Positions 25,880 to 34,629 of a stretch of 64,000 nt of DNA are shown in pieces; the stretch's first letter is position 1, and every line of letters begins with the position of its first letter. Source of the stretch: JAEMQF01 sp963850525 (GTDB taxonomy: Bacteria; Pseudomonadota; Gammaproteobacteria; Burkholderiales; Burkholderiaceae_C). Where the stretch lies: contig CAWKLQ010000011.1 of the NCBI GenBank assembly GCA_963850525.1, positions 248,001 to 312,000 of the forward strand. The letters are read 5' to 3'. Position numbers and translations under genes: made by a program. Below the pieces are notes generated by a model that worked only from the letters and a program-made list of their open reading frames with translations, had not been told where the DNA came from and made no database searches.

Positions 25880-26866
25880 TCAGTCGATTGTTTCATCGCG
25901 CGCCGGGTGCCACAGGCCGGCGTATTTCAGCATGCCCAGTGTGCGCGAGAGTACGTCGGCGCGATAGGCGGGAATATCCCGGCCCTGGTAGTCGTAAAAA
26001 CCGCTGCCGGTTTTCAGGCCGAGCTGGCTCTTGGCGATCATCGCATCGAGGATCGCCGGGGCCCGGTAGCGCGCCGCATCGATCGATGCCGACATCTCGC
26101 GGCTCGCGTGGTGCAGGATGTCGGCGCCGCCGAAGTCGATGAACTCGACGACGCCTAAAGCGGCAAAGCGCAGCCCGAGGCCAAAGCGCGTCGCCTTGTC
26201 GATCTCTTCGGCGGTGGCCGCGCCCTCTTCGATCATTCGCGCCGCCTCGTTCATGATCAGCGCCTGCAGGCGCGGCACGATGTAGCCCGGCGAATCGCCG
26301 CACACGACGGGCAGCTTGCCGATTCCCTCGAGCAGCGTCTTGGCGCGCGCGAGCACGCTGCTTGCCGTGCCGGCGTGCGTGCTCAGTTCCACGACCGGAA
26401 TCACGTACGCCGGATTGAGCCAGTGGATGTTGAGGAAGCGCTCCGGGTGCGTGACCAGCGCCGCGAGTTGCGTGACGCGCATGCTGCTTGTCGTTGACGC
26501 AAGAATCGCGGTGGGATCGCAGTACCGCGACAGCTGGGCAAACGCGTCGGCCTTCGCCTCGAGCGTTTCGGGAACGCCTTCGAAGATCAGTTCCGCGTTC
26601 GCCAGCGCTGCGGGCGCGGCGCCGGCGTTCACATGGTCGACGCGCGCCGCGATGCGCTTCACTTGTTCGGCGCGCAACACCCCGAGTTGCGCGAGCGCGC
26701 CCAGGCTTTGCGCGATTTCGCCGCGCGCTTCGTCAGCCAGGCGTGCCCTATCGGCTGCAGGCCGAGGCTTCAAGTCGATCAGCGCGATGCGGTGCCCGGC
26801 GTAAGCAAAGGCGATCGCGATGCCCCGCCCCATGCGGCCGGCGCCGACTGCGGCAACGCGTGTCAC
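25880..26866 (-). CDS. 3-hydroxyacyl-CoA dehydrogenase-family oxidoreductase
   Basis: A 328-residue NAD-dependent dehydrogenase. The Rossmann motif is VGAGRMGRGIAIAFAYAG (about 7-24). Next come LASTTSSM and the catalytic His region NIHWLNPAYVIPVVEL, followed by the C-terminal helical domain (SPGYIVPRLQALIMNEAARM). Relatives include 3-hydroxybutyryl-CoA, L-carnitine and L-gulonate 3-dehydrogenases; HWLNP in place of HFFNP is compatible with a non-CoA hydroxy acid. It starts 3 bp after the opine-dehydrogenase-like gene, so the two are co-expressed. Confidence 0.88.
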   Translation of the reverse strand: MTRVAAVGAGRMGRGIAIAFAYAGHRIALIDLKPRPAADRARLADEARGEIAQSLGALAQLGVLRAEQVKRIAARVDHVNAGAAPAALANAELIFEGVPETLEAKADAFAQLSRYCDPTAILASTTSSMRVTQLAALVTHPERFLNIHWLNPAYVIPVVELSTHAGTASSVLARAKTLLEGIGKLPVVCGDSPGYIVPRLQALIMNEAARMIEEGAATAEEIDKATRFGLGLRFAALGVVEFIDFGGADILHHASREMSASIDAARYRAPAILDAMIAKSQLGLKTGSGFYDYQGRDIPAYRADVLSRTLGMLKYAGLWHPARDETID

Positions 26867-26869
26867 CGG

Positions 26870-27943
26870 CTATTCCCCATCGTGCAGCAACGCTTGCAAC
26901 TGCGCGCGGGTCAGCCCGGCAAGCCCCAGCGCTTCCAGCGTGCGTCCGCCGCGCCGCAAATCGCGCCCCAGGAAGCCACCGGTGATCGCGAGCAGCCCCT
27001 GCGCAATCGGCGCATCGACACCCGCCCAGCGCGCCACCGACGCGAGAAACGCCAAGCCCAATTCAGTGTCTTCGCTGACGTAGCGGTGCGTGTGCAAGTC
27101 GATGTGCTCGCGCCAGTCGCCGCTTTTTTGCAGCTTTTTGTGCGCGTCGCCGTACATCCACTGGTCATTCTGGTAGTGGTCGGAAAGCGGATAGTGCGGC
27201 GCGCCATAACCCAAAGCCACGCGCACGGCGATGCGCTCCAGGTCGAGCGCGTCCGTCACCGCGCGCACTGCGGGCTGCGTGCCTTCGGTGTGGATGTCCC
27301 ATTTCTCGAAGTGCTGCAGCGGCGCTGCGTTCATCACCATCAGCGGCGGGTGGATGATGGGGCCGGCGTTCATCAGCGCACCCGAGAGCGCATCGCCGCA
27401 CGCGTGCACGCTGGGGTAGGCCTGACGAATCACGTCAACCGCCTGCGGCGCGCGGCGCGCCGGGTACACGCCGGTGGGCAGGCGCACCGCACGGATCGTC
27501 ACGTTGACTTCGCGCACGCCGTGTTTGCGCGCCAGGTAAGGCAGCGTCCCGGTTTCTGCCCACCGCACGTCGGCGCGATTCCCCGCGGCGCGCACGACGC
27601 GCGACATCAGCAACGAACCGAAGGTTCCCGGCGGCAGGAACACCACCTGCCCGCTCACGAGATGCGGCGCAATGGCGCGAGCGATGTCGCCTTGGGCGAT
27701 GGCGGGCGAAGGAATCACGATCAACTCTGCGCCACGCAGCGCCGCGCCGATGTCGGGTGTCGCAAGCGCGATCGGCACGTCGCGCGCGCCGTTCGAATCT
27801 TTGAGGACGATGCTGCCGGCCTCGATCACGGCCTGCAACGCCGCCGCGTCGCGCCGCCACAGGCGCACTTCGTGGCCGGCCTCAGAGAGGTCGCCAGCCG
27901 CCGCGTAGCAGCCGTGGCCGCCGCCGAGAATTGCAATTTTCAT
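26870..27943 (-). CDS. NAD/NADP octopine/nopaline (opine) dehydrogenase family protein
   Basis: The ATG at 27943 has GGAGG 7 bases upstream and gives 357 residues; open frame further upstream runs into the repeat element and is not credible. The N-terminal Rossmann motif is MKIAILGGGHGCYAAAGDLS, and the C-terminal half has the opine-dehydrogenase helical domain with ALMNAGPIIHPPLMVMNAAP. Opine dehydrogenases reversibly join or split an amino acid and a 2-oxo acid. In a catabolic cluster the oxidative, opine-splitting direction is more likely. It is the first gene of the long minus-strand run and has the repeat 24 bp upstream. Confidence 0.87.
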   Translation of the reverse strand: MKIAILGGGHGCYAAAGDLSEAGHEVRLWRRDAAALQAVIEAGSIVLKDSNGARDVPIALATPDIGAALRGAELIVIPSPAIAQGDIARAIAPHLVSGQVVFLPPGTFGSLLMSRVVRAAGNRADVRWAETGTLPYLARKHGVREVNVTIRAVRLPTGVYPARRAPQAVDVIRQAYPSVHACGDALSGALMNAGPIIHPPLMVMNAAPLQHFEKWDIHTEGTQPAVRAVTDALDLERIAVRVALGYGAPHYPLSDHYQNDQWMYGDAHKKLQKSGDWREHIDLHTHRYVSEDTELGLAFLASVARWAGVDAPIAQGLLAITGGFLGRDLRRGGRTLEALGLAGLTRAQLQALLHDGE

Positions 27944-27967
27944 CGTGATGCCTCCACGGGCAGCTTG

Positions 27968-28417
27968 CGGCCCTTTGCTGCCGTTCGCGCCGTCGTGCAT
28001 GCAGAGGTCGAGAAAGGGCAGGTGGCCCGGGGTACGTTCTCCGGCCCCACGCTCGCGGGGCACCGTCTTCGGCCTGCGCGCGTGGCGTCATCAACACCGT
28101 GTTCTCTTGCGCAGGCTGAGGACACCGCGAATGGGGGCCTGCGCCCGCACCCCAAGCCACCTACCCCGGCACTCGGGTGGCGTGCGAAGGCTCTGCATGC
28201 CACCGGCGTGTGCAGCAGGGCGGTGGTGGTGCCCCCGGGCGCAGGACCCATTCGCGGTGTCTGCCAACCGATGCAGCGTAAATCCCGTGTTGACGCGGCT
28301 TCGCTTTGCGCGTCTCGACGGTGCCCCGCGAGCGTGGGCCGGAGAACGGGGGCGCCGCCGCCGCCCTGGCGTCGCCACCTTGGCAGGAACCTCGCTGCGA
28401 ACGGCAGCAATGGGCCG
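27968..28417. repeat. dispersed 450-bp palindromic repeat, full copy A
   Basis: A near-palindromic element. Its ends, 27968-27988 and 28397-28417, pair with one mismatch in 21. Inner pairs are 28035-28067 with 28317-28348 (one indel; contains CGGTGCCCCGCGAGCGTGGG) and 28121-28147 with 28236-28261. Similar copies lie at 37979-38428 (same orientation) and 41057-41506 (inverted); a half copy is at 13856-14019. All full copies measure 450 bp between these ends. Open frames inside are on all strands and not conserved as protein. It fills most of the 532-bp gap between the FAD oxidase and opine dehydrogenase genes. Confidence 0.93.
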
Positions 28418-28475
28418 AAACCCGACTCACGCGCCCGATCCCAAGAAACTCGATTCATCCCTAGGCCCCGGTCAG

Positions 28476-29969
28476 TCAAGCCACGCCCAGGAACCCGTGG
28501 AACAGACGTTCCGGGTCGTAGCGATGGCGCACGTCGGCCAGGCGGTTCCAGGCCTTGACGGAGAAGCAGTCGGCGGCCCGTTGCGGCGCGGCTTCGATGT
28601 CGATTTCGTTGATGTAGTGGCCGCTCGCAAACGGCTGCAGCGCGAGTGACGCTTCGCGCAGCCAGGCGATGTTGGCGGCGTTGCCCTCGGGCCCCAGCCA
28701 CGCCGAATAAAGGCCAACGAAGGCACGGTCGATTCGCGAACACGCGGCATCGGCCGGCAAGGCGCGTGCCGACTTGAAGGCGATCACGGCGTAGGTCAGG
28801 GGCGATGCGGCGCGCTGCATGTGTTCGGCGACGGCTGCTGCGGCGTCAGCGGGCTTGGAGGTCCAAGCGCTGTCCACGGCACGGGAATCTGCGCCACTGC
28901 GCGCCATCGGGTTGTGGGCGTCGGCGAGCAATGCTTCCAGGCTTGACGGCGCCGCTTCCACCTTGGACAGCGCAGCCTTGCCCAACTCGCTCGCGGCGAA
29001 CGGCGCGAGGCTGGCGCGCGCTGCGTCGACGCTGGCCGCAAACGCGTTGACCATCACAGTCACGCCCGCTTGCCCGCCGGCACCGGCAGCCAGCACCATC
29101 TGCGCCTCCAGCGAAACCGGCGCATCGCCGAGCGCTTCTTGCACCCAGGTGGCCGCTTCCGCGGCACTGGCCAGCGGCAGCGTGTAGCTACTGCTCAGCA
29201 CCGAGCGCGGCCGCGGCAGCAACGCCAATTGCAGCTTGGTGACGATTCCCGGAAAGCCCTGGCCGGCACCGCGCAGCGCCCAGTACAGGTCAGCGTTGCG
29301 CGCGGCGTTCACGGTGATCAGCTCGCCGCGCGCCGTCACGACGTCGGCACCGCGGATGCTGAAGCACGCCATCGCGCCCCAGGCATCGTGGTTCAGCCCC
29401 AGGCCTCCACCGATCAAATACCCACCCAAACCTACATGGGCGTGGTGCGCAACCGGGAACGCCAGACCCTGCGCTGCGGCGCGCTCGATGAGTTGCGCGC
29501 CGCGCAGTGCCGGCTGAACCACGGCGCTGCGGTCGTCGCGATTGACGGCCGATGCGCGCGCGAGCAGCGAGACGTCGATGAGCAGGCCTTCGTCGCGCAT
29601 GAACGACGCCCAGACGCTGTGGCCACCGGTGCGCACCGCGACCTTCAAACCGTTGCGGCGCGCAAAGCGCACCGCTTCAATGACGTCGGTTTCGTTCGCG
29701 GCCTGCACGATCAGCGGCGGGCGGCGCGAAGGTTTGCGCTGTTGCCACACCATGCGCTCGACCCAGTCGGGCCAGGTGGGTTCGCCCTGGCCCACGACCC
29801 TGCCGCGCACTGCTTTGCGCAACGCTGCGACGCGCGAGGGGCTGGCCGCGGCGAACAGGTCGGGCGTTGCCGCGGCAAGTCCGGCAACGCCGGTGCGCCG
29901 CAGGAAGGCGCGCCGGTCGCCGGTGAGCGGAACGCCGAGCTGGAGGTCGGCGCCGGGAGGTGCGAGCAT
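28476..29969 (-). CDS. Tat-exported FAD-linked oxidase, berberine-bridge-enzyme type
   Basis: The ATG at 29969 gives 497 residues and places a twin-arginine signal (GDRRAFLRRTGVAGLAAA) near the start. The FAD-binding PP-loop region has VAVRTGGHSVWAS, whose His is the usual 8-alpha-histidyl FAD attachment site, and the second loop is VGLGGYLIGGGLGLN. No cysteine is present where bicovalent enzymes attach FAD a second time. The C-terminus YDPERLFHGFLGV is the berberine-bridge tail. Such enzymes oxidise alcohols, sugars or cyclic amines with oxygen. It is divergent from the ribose-type transporter, so a sugar-like substrate shared with that operon is possible. Confidence 0.88.
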   Translation of the reverse strand: MLAPPGADLQLGVPLTGDRRAFLRRTGVAGLAAATPDLFAAASPSRVAALRKAVRGRVVGQGEPTWPDWVERMVWQQRKPSRRPPLIVQAANETDVIEAVRFARRNGLKVAVRTGGHSVWASFMRDEGLLIDVSLLARASAVNRDDRSAVVQPALRGAQLIERAAAQGLAFPVAHHAHVGLGGYLIGGGLGLNHDAWGAMACFSIRGADVVTARGELITVNAARNADLYWALRGAGQGFPGIVTKLQLALLPRPRSVLSSSYTLPLASAAEAATWVQEALGDAPVSLEAQMVLAAGAGGQAGVTVMVNAFAASVDAARASLAPFAASELGKAALSKVEAAPSSLEALLADAHNPMARSGADSRAVDSAWTSKPADAAAAVAEHMQRAASPLTYAVIAFKSARALPADAACSRIDRAFVGLYSAWLGPEGNAANIAWLREASLALQPFASGHYINEIDIEAAPQRAADCFSVKAWNRLADVRHRYDPERLFHGFLGVA

Positions 29970-30295
29970 GGTTCGAAGAGGGTGCGTCGTCGATTCAAGG
30001 AGTTCGCGCACGATAGCGCCTGGACGCATCTCGCGATGGTGGGGCGAACGCGCGCGATTATGGGATCGGCAATCGGCGCGTTCAAACCGATGTGGGACCG
30101 GCGACCCAAGCACCGATCGAACGCGTCGAGAACTGAGGATTACCCTGAGAACAATCGGCGGTAAAGTGGCAGCAGTTTGGATCGAATTCGGCGCAGCAAA
30201 CTCACCGTGCTGCGGCTCGGCCGCCACGTAGACGGGCTCGCACGCAGGCTTGGTCTTCGGCTCTGGAACAGATTTGCAATCAAGGTCGGCCGACG
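29970..30295. other. intergenic divergent region, no gene seen
   Basis: The 326 bp between the FAD oxidase gene (minus) and the ribose-type permease gene (plus) hold no credible coding frame. They must contain promoters for both transcription units, but I could not pick a convincing -35/-10 pair or operator. Confidence 0.6.
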
Positions 30296-31267
30296 ATGAA
30301 GAAGCAAGCAGTCTCGCAACAAGCGATCGTCTTCGCGATCTTCATCCTGATGTTGCTCGGGTTCTCGGTTTTCCTGCCGGGATTCCTGAACGGCCCGAAC
30401 CTTCTGGGGCTGCTGCAGAACGTCGCGATCCTGGGCATCCTCGGCCTGGGCATGGCGGTGATCGTGATCGGCCGGGGCATCGACATCTCCATGGTCGCGG
30501 TGCTCGCCGTGCCGTCGGGGCTGATTTTGCAGATGGTGCAAGACGGCCACTCCGTGCCTGCAGCGTTTCTCGCGGCGCTCGCCCTCGCGCTGGTGTTCGG
30601 CCTGCTCAACGGCTGGTTGATCGCCTACGCCGAAGTGCCGTCGCTGTTCACGACGCTCGCCTCGGGCCTGTTCCTCGCCGGGTTGGGTCAGGTCGCGTTC
30701 TTTCGCCTGGACATCGTGCAATGGAGCGCGTCGCTCGATGCGCTGTCGTGGGTGGGGCGCGGCACGTTGCTCGGTGTGCCGATGCCGGTGATCATGTTCG
30801 GCGCCGTCGCGGTGTTGCTGTCGCTGTTCTTGCGGCGCACACGGCTGGGCATGTACATCTACGCGATCGGCGACAACCCGTTCGGCGCGCGCACCACGGG
30901 CATCCCGACGCGCCCGGTCATCGTGCTGCAGTACGTTCTCGCCGCGCTGATCGGCGCGTTTGCCGGGATGGTGATGGCGGCGTCGGTGAACAGCATGCCC
31001 ACGCGCATCTACAACTCGACGCTGATCTACGACGTGATCCTTGTCGTCGTGCTCGGCGGCATTGGCCTGTCCGGCGGGCGCGGCGGCGTGCGCAACGTGA
31101 TCATCGGCACCTTGCTGATCGGCACGCTGCTCAACGGCATGACCATCATGGATGTTTCGTACTCGGCGCAGAACCTCATCAAGGGCGTGGTGCTGCTGAT
31201 CGCGATCCTGATCGACTCCTTCGTCAACCCGCGCAACGAAGAAACTGCCCAGCAGGGCGACATCTGA
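30296..31267 (+). CDS. ribose-type ABC transporter permease (RbsC family)
   Basis: A 323-residue membrane protein with 8-10 helices of the BPD_transp_2 family. Diagnostic segments are LGMAVIVIGRGIDISMVAVL (about 51-70) and VVVLGGIGLSGGRGGVRNVI near 250. It belongs to a sugar/autoinducer-2-type importer together with the binding protein, the fused permease and the double ATPase downstream. In the motif usually written GGIDLSVG it has GRGIDISMV, a mild departure. It is the first gene of a six-gene plus-strand operon ending at 37907. Confidence 0.9.
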   Translation: MKKQAVSQQAIVFAIFILMLLGFSVFLPGFLNGPNLLGLLQNVAILGILGLGMAVIVIGRGIDISMVAVLAVPSGLILQMVQDGHSVPAAFLAALALALVFGLLNGWLIAYAEVPSLFTTLASGLFLAGLGQVAFFRLDIVQWSASLDALSWVGRGTLLGVPMPVIMFGAVAVLLSLFLRRTRLGMYIYAIGDNPFGARTTGIPTRPVIVLQYVLAALIGAFAGMVMAASVNSMPTRIYNSTLIYDVILVVVLGGIGLSGGRGGVRNVIIGTLLIGTLLNGMTIMDVSYSAQNLIKGVVLLIAILIDSFVNPRNEETAQQGDI

Positions 31268-31331
31268 GGCCGTCATGTTGCGTGGCGGCCGGCCTTTTTT
31301 TCCCTTCGATTACAACCACCTGGAGACACGC

Positions 31332-32360
31332 ATGCAACTCAATTCCCCACGGCGCCTGATTCAGGGCGCTTTGTCCGCGGTCGCGCTGACGCTCGGCTTC
31401 ACCGCCACGCAAGCCGCCTTTGCCCAAGGCAAGGGCATCGACGAGCCGTTCCGCGCCACCTACAAGAAGACGCTCGCCGGCAAGACCGTCGCCTATGTGC
31501 CGGTCGCGATGGGCTTTGACCTGGCGCAAGGCTGGCTCGAAGGATTGAAAAAAGAACTCGAACCGCTGGGCGTGAAAATCGTTCCGCGCGATCCGAACTG
31601 GAGCACGAGCGCAGGCGCGCAGGCGATCACGACGCTGATCGGCGAGAAGCCCGACGTCATCGTCGTGCACAACCCCGACGTGCAGACCTACGCCAAGCTG
31701 CTGCAGAAGGCCGAGGAGTCGGGAATCCAGATCGTGCAGATCAACATGCGCTCCAACTACCAGTCGGTCGTGTTTGTCGGCGCGGATTGGGTCGACGTCG
31801 GCGAAAAGGCGACGACTGCGGTCATCGAGTCGTGCAAGGGCAAGTCGAACAAGATCGCGATCGTGCAGGGCGCGCTCTCCGCCGCGGCAAGCGCGTACAC
31901 GCTCAAAGGCGTGGAGAACATTCTGGCCAAGCACGCCGAGATCAAGGTCGTCTCCAGCCAGGCGGCCGATTGGGACGCTGCCAAGGCGAAGGGAATCACG
32001 CAGACCGTTCTCAAGCAGCACCCTGACCTGTGCGGCATCGTCGGCTTCTGGGACGGCATGGACAGCGGCACGGCGGCGGCGATCAAGGAAGCCGGCCTGA
32101 CGGGCAAGGTGTTCCTCGCGACCTCGGGCGGCGGCGAACAAAAAGGCGCTTGCGACCAAGTCAAGTCGGGCGCGTTCGACCTGAACCTGAGCTACGACGT
32201 TCCGACGCAGGCGAGCAACATGGCGGCGTCGATCAAGTGGCTGCTGCAAAACCCCGGCAAGACGGGAACCGCGAAAGGCTCGATCTACACGACGCTGATC
32301 CCGATCACCAAGGCAAACGCGGGCAACGACGGCGTGTGCTGGAAGCTCGGCAAGACCTGA
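31332..32360 (+). CDS. ribose-type periplasmic sugar-binding protein
   Basis: From ATG 31332 (GGAG 7 bases upstream) the product has 342 residues, with a Sec signal peptide ending near TQAAFAQ. The mature protein has a type I periplasmic-binding fold (PF13407): GKTVAYVPVAMGFDLAQGW for the first strand-helix, KPDVIVVHNPDVQTY, and GIVGFWDGMDSGTAAAIKEA for the hinge region. It captures a sugar or sugar-like ligand for the flanking permeases. A stem-loop follows the stop, as often seen after abundant binding-protein genes. Confidence 0.9.
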   Translation: MQLNSPRRLIQGALSAVALTLGFTATQAAFAQGKGIDEPFRATYKKTLAGKTVAYVPVAMGFDLAQGWLEGLKKELEPLGVKIVPRDPNWSTSAGAQAITTLIGEKPDVIVVHNPDVQTYAKLLQKAEESGIQIVQINMRSNYQSVVFVGADWVDVGEKATTAVIESCKGKSNKIAIVQGALSAAASAYTLKGVENILAKHAEIKVVSSQAADWDAAKAKGITQTVLKQHPDLCGIVGFWDGMDSGTAAAIKEAGLTGKVFLATSGGGEQKGACDQVKSGAFDLNLSYDVPTQASNMAASIKWLLQNPGKTGTAKGSIYTTLIPITKANAGNDGVCWKLGKT

Positions 32361-32373
32361 CGCACCCCCGCCT

Positions 32374-32410
32374 GCTTGCCCCACCCCGGCAATCTGCCGG
32401 GGCGGCAAGC
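32374..32410 (+). terminator. intercistronic hairpin after sugar-binding-protein gene
   Basis: Two 7-bp GC-rich helices separated by a small internal loop pair 32374-32390 with 32396-32410 around AATCT. No T-run follows, so it probably stabilises or attenuates the transcript rather than ending it. It starts 13 bp after the binding-protein stop. Confidence 0.5.
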
Positions 32411-32439
32411 CCCTTCGCGCCGCAGCTGAGCCTTGCCCC

Positions 32440-34629
32440 ATGGATCAAACGCTGACTCATCCCCAACCGACAGTCGGTGGCGCTGCGCCGCGCGCTGCAG
32501 TGAAAGAAGGCTGGAGCGCCACGCTGACGCGCTGGCGCTACACGTACTGGCCGGACCACGTGCTCGGCGAGATCCTCTCCAAGCGTTGGATGGAAACCGC
32601 GATCCCCGTGATCGTGCTTGCGCTCGTCGCCTTCGCACTCACCCAGGCGATCCCCAACTTCCTGAGCGCAGGGGCGCTCGCCGACACCGGGCGCCAGGCC
32701 GGCGAGATCGGCTTCATCGTGTTCGGCATGGGCCTGGTGATGATCGTCGGCGGCATCGACTTGTCGGTGGGCTCGATGTTCGCGCTGACGAACTTCTGCG
32801 CGCTCTACTTCATGCACGTGTTGAAGTGGCCGGTCGCTGGCGCCGTGGCGATGACGCTGCTCTTCGGCGCGCTGCTCGGCGCGGTGAACGGCGTGCTCAT
32901 CGGCTACTTTCGGCTGCGCGCTTTTCTGACGACGCTGATCACGCTCATCGTCTATCGCGCACTCTATGACCTGCTCACCGCCGAACACGCGACAGCGATC
33001 GCCGGCGGCCTGCCCGAGTCCAAGGTCTGGGACTTCATCGGCAGCGGCGACTGGCTGGGCGTTCCCGCCGTCGTCTACGCCTACGCGGTGGCGGCGATCT
33101 TCGGCCACATTTTCCTGACGCGGTTGCGCCCGGGTTGGCACATCACGGCGATCGGCGGCTCGCGCCGCTCTGCGTACAACACCGGCATTGCGGTGCGGCG
33201 CACGGTGGCGATGTGTTATGTCGCGTGCGGCGTATTGACCGCCATCGGCGGCATCTTCTTCGCCTCGCGCCTGGCCACTGCGGGTGGCGACATCGGCGTG
33301 AGCTTGGAAGTGACGGTGCTCACCGCCGCAGTGCTCGGCGGTATCAGTCTGGGCGGCGGCAAGGGCTCGGTGATGAAGGCGCTGGTCGGCACGCTGATCG
33401 TGCTGCTCATCATCAACGGCATGACGACGATGTCGCTGTCCGGCGGCTACAACCGCATGGTGCTCGCCGGCATTCTGCTGCTCGCCGCGGTGATCGACAT
33501 CCGCTGGCTGAAAAACCGGCACCGCATCGTCAACAAGGTCTACGTCAGCCCGACCTACCACGCGATGGGGCCGCTGCCCTCCACCGCACCCGATTGCGGA
33601 ACGACGTGGGCGCTCAACGACAAGCTGCGTTCCGTGAAAGTGATTGGTCTGGGGCGAATCGAAGGCGCGGAAGACGTGATCCTGGACCGCGACAACAACC
33701 TCTACGCCGGCTCGCGGCACGGCGACATCATTCGCTTCTTCCCGCCCGAATACGAGCGCATGGAAATTTATGCGCACATCGGCGGCACGCCGCTGGGCAT
33801 GGCGTTCGACCGCAACGACAACCTTTATGTGTGCATCGGCGGCATGGGCCTGTACCGCGTCACGCCGGAGCGCAAGGTCGAGAAAGTCACCGACGAGACG
33901 AACCGCAGTTTTCACTCTGTCAACGACGACAGTCGATTGAGACTGGCCGACGACCTGGACATCACCGACGACGGCCGCATCTATTTTTCGGAAGCCACGG
34001 TGCGCTATGAAATGCACGAGTGGGCGACCGACGGCCTGGAAGCGCGCGGCAACGGCCGCATCATTTGTTTTGATACGAACACCGGCAAGACGCACACGGT
34101 GATTCGCGACTTGAAGTTCCCGAACGGCGTGTGCATCGCGAGCGACGGCCAGTCCTTCCTCTTCGCCGAGACCTGGGGCTGCACCGTCAAGCGCTACTGG
34201 TTCGATGGGCCGAAGGCCGGGCAGACCGAACTCGTTCTCGACAACTTGCCTGGATTCCCCGACAACATCAACAACTCGTCGGACGGGCACTACTGGATGT
34301 CGCTCGTCGGCATGCGCTGCCCGGCGCTGGACCTCGCGTGGAAGATGCCCGGCTTTCGGCGCCGCATGGCCAAACGCGTGCCGCGCGACGAATGGCTGTT
34401 CCCGAACATCAACACCGGCTGCGTCCTCAAGTTCAACGAACAAGGCGAAGTGCTGGAAACGCTGTGGGACCTGGGCGGCGAGAACCACCCGATGATCACG
34501 TCGATGCGCGAGCACCGCGGCCACCTGTACCTGGGCGGCATCATGAACAACCGCATCGGCCAGTACAAGATTCCCGGAGCCGACCCGAACTTCGTTCAGT
34601 ACGACATGCGCTGGAAGCGCAAGCCATGA
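32440..34629 (+). CDS. fusion: RbsC-type permease plus SMP-30/strictosidine-synthase-like propeller
   Basis: One uninterrupted 729-codon frame encodes two folds. Residues about 48-357 are a complete ribose-type permease (signature MIVGGIDLSVGSMFALTN at 101-118, LGGISLGGGKGSVMK at 299-313). After a linker of about 40 residues, residues about 400-729 form a six-bladed propeller of the SMP-30/strictosidine-synthase kind, with blade repeats such as GAEDVILDRDNNLYAG, LADDLDITDDGRIYFSEA and KFPNGVCIASDGQSFLFAET. Its C-terminus is expected in the cytoplasm if the permease has the usual topology. The 3' end overlaps the next gene by ATGA. Propellers of this type are often lactonases or sugar-acid-binding proteins; here the role is unknown. 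Confidence 0.88.
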   Translation: MDQTLTHPQPTVGGAAPRAAVKEGWSATLTRWRYTYWPDHVLGEILSKRWMETAIPVIVLALVAFALTQAIPNFLSAGALADTGRQAGEIGFIVFGMGLVMIVGGIDLSVGSMFALTNFCALYFMHVLKWPVAGAVAMTLLFGALLGAVNGVLIGYFRLRAFLTTLITLIVYRALYDLLTAEHATAIAGGLPESKVWDFIGSGDWLGVPAVVYAYAVAAIFGHIFLTRLRPGWHITAIGGSRRSAYNTGIAVRRTVAMCYVACGVLTAIGGIFFASRLATAGGDIGVSLEVTVLTAAVLGGISLGGGKGSVMKALVGTLIVLLIINGMTTMSLSGGYNRMVLAGILLLAAVIDIRWLKNRHRIVNKVYVSPTYHAMGPLPSTAPDCGTTWALNDKLRSVKVIGLGRIEGAEDVILDRDNNLYAGSRHGDIIRFFPPEYERMEIYAHIGGTPLGMAFDRNDNLYVCIGGMGLYRVTPERKVEKVTDETNRSFHSVNDDSRLRLADDLDITDDGRIYFSEATVRYEMHEWATDGLEARGNGRIICFDTNTGKTHTVIRDLKFPNGVCIASDGQSFLFAETWGCTVKRYWFDGPKAGQTELVLDNLPGFPDNINNSSDGHYWMSLVGMRCPALDLAWKMPGFRRRMAKRVPRDEWLFPNINTGCVLKFNEQGEVLETLWDLGGENHPMITSMREHRGHLYLGGIMNNRIGQYKIPGADPNFVQYDMRWKRKP

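Noticed and set aside
27945..28649. Open frames running through the dispersed repeats, here 234 codons, with similar ones in copies B and C.
   Set aside because: Frames occur on both strands, differ between copies and extend into flanking genes, which is what GC-rich palindromes produce by chance.
32305..34524. A 739-codon minus-strand open frame opposite the permease-propeller fusion.
   Set aside because: The sense strand has two recognisable folds; the antisense product is His/Arg/Asp-rich without any family pattern.
32440..34629. The possibility that the permease-propeller fusion is two genes joined by a missed stop.
   Set aside because: The frame is continuous, with codon use and composition unchanged across the linker, and no start codon with a ribosome site is visible near residue 370-400. 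A base-calling error cannot be fully excluded, so it is listed under what would refute the finding.
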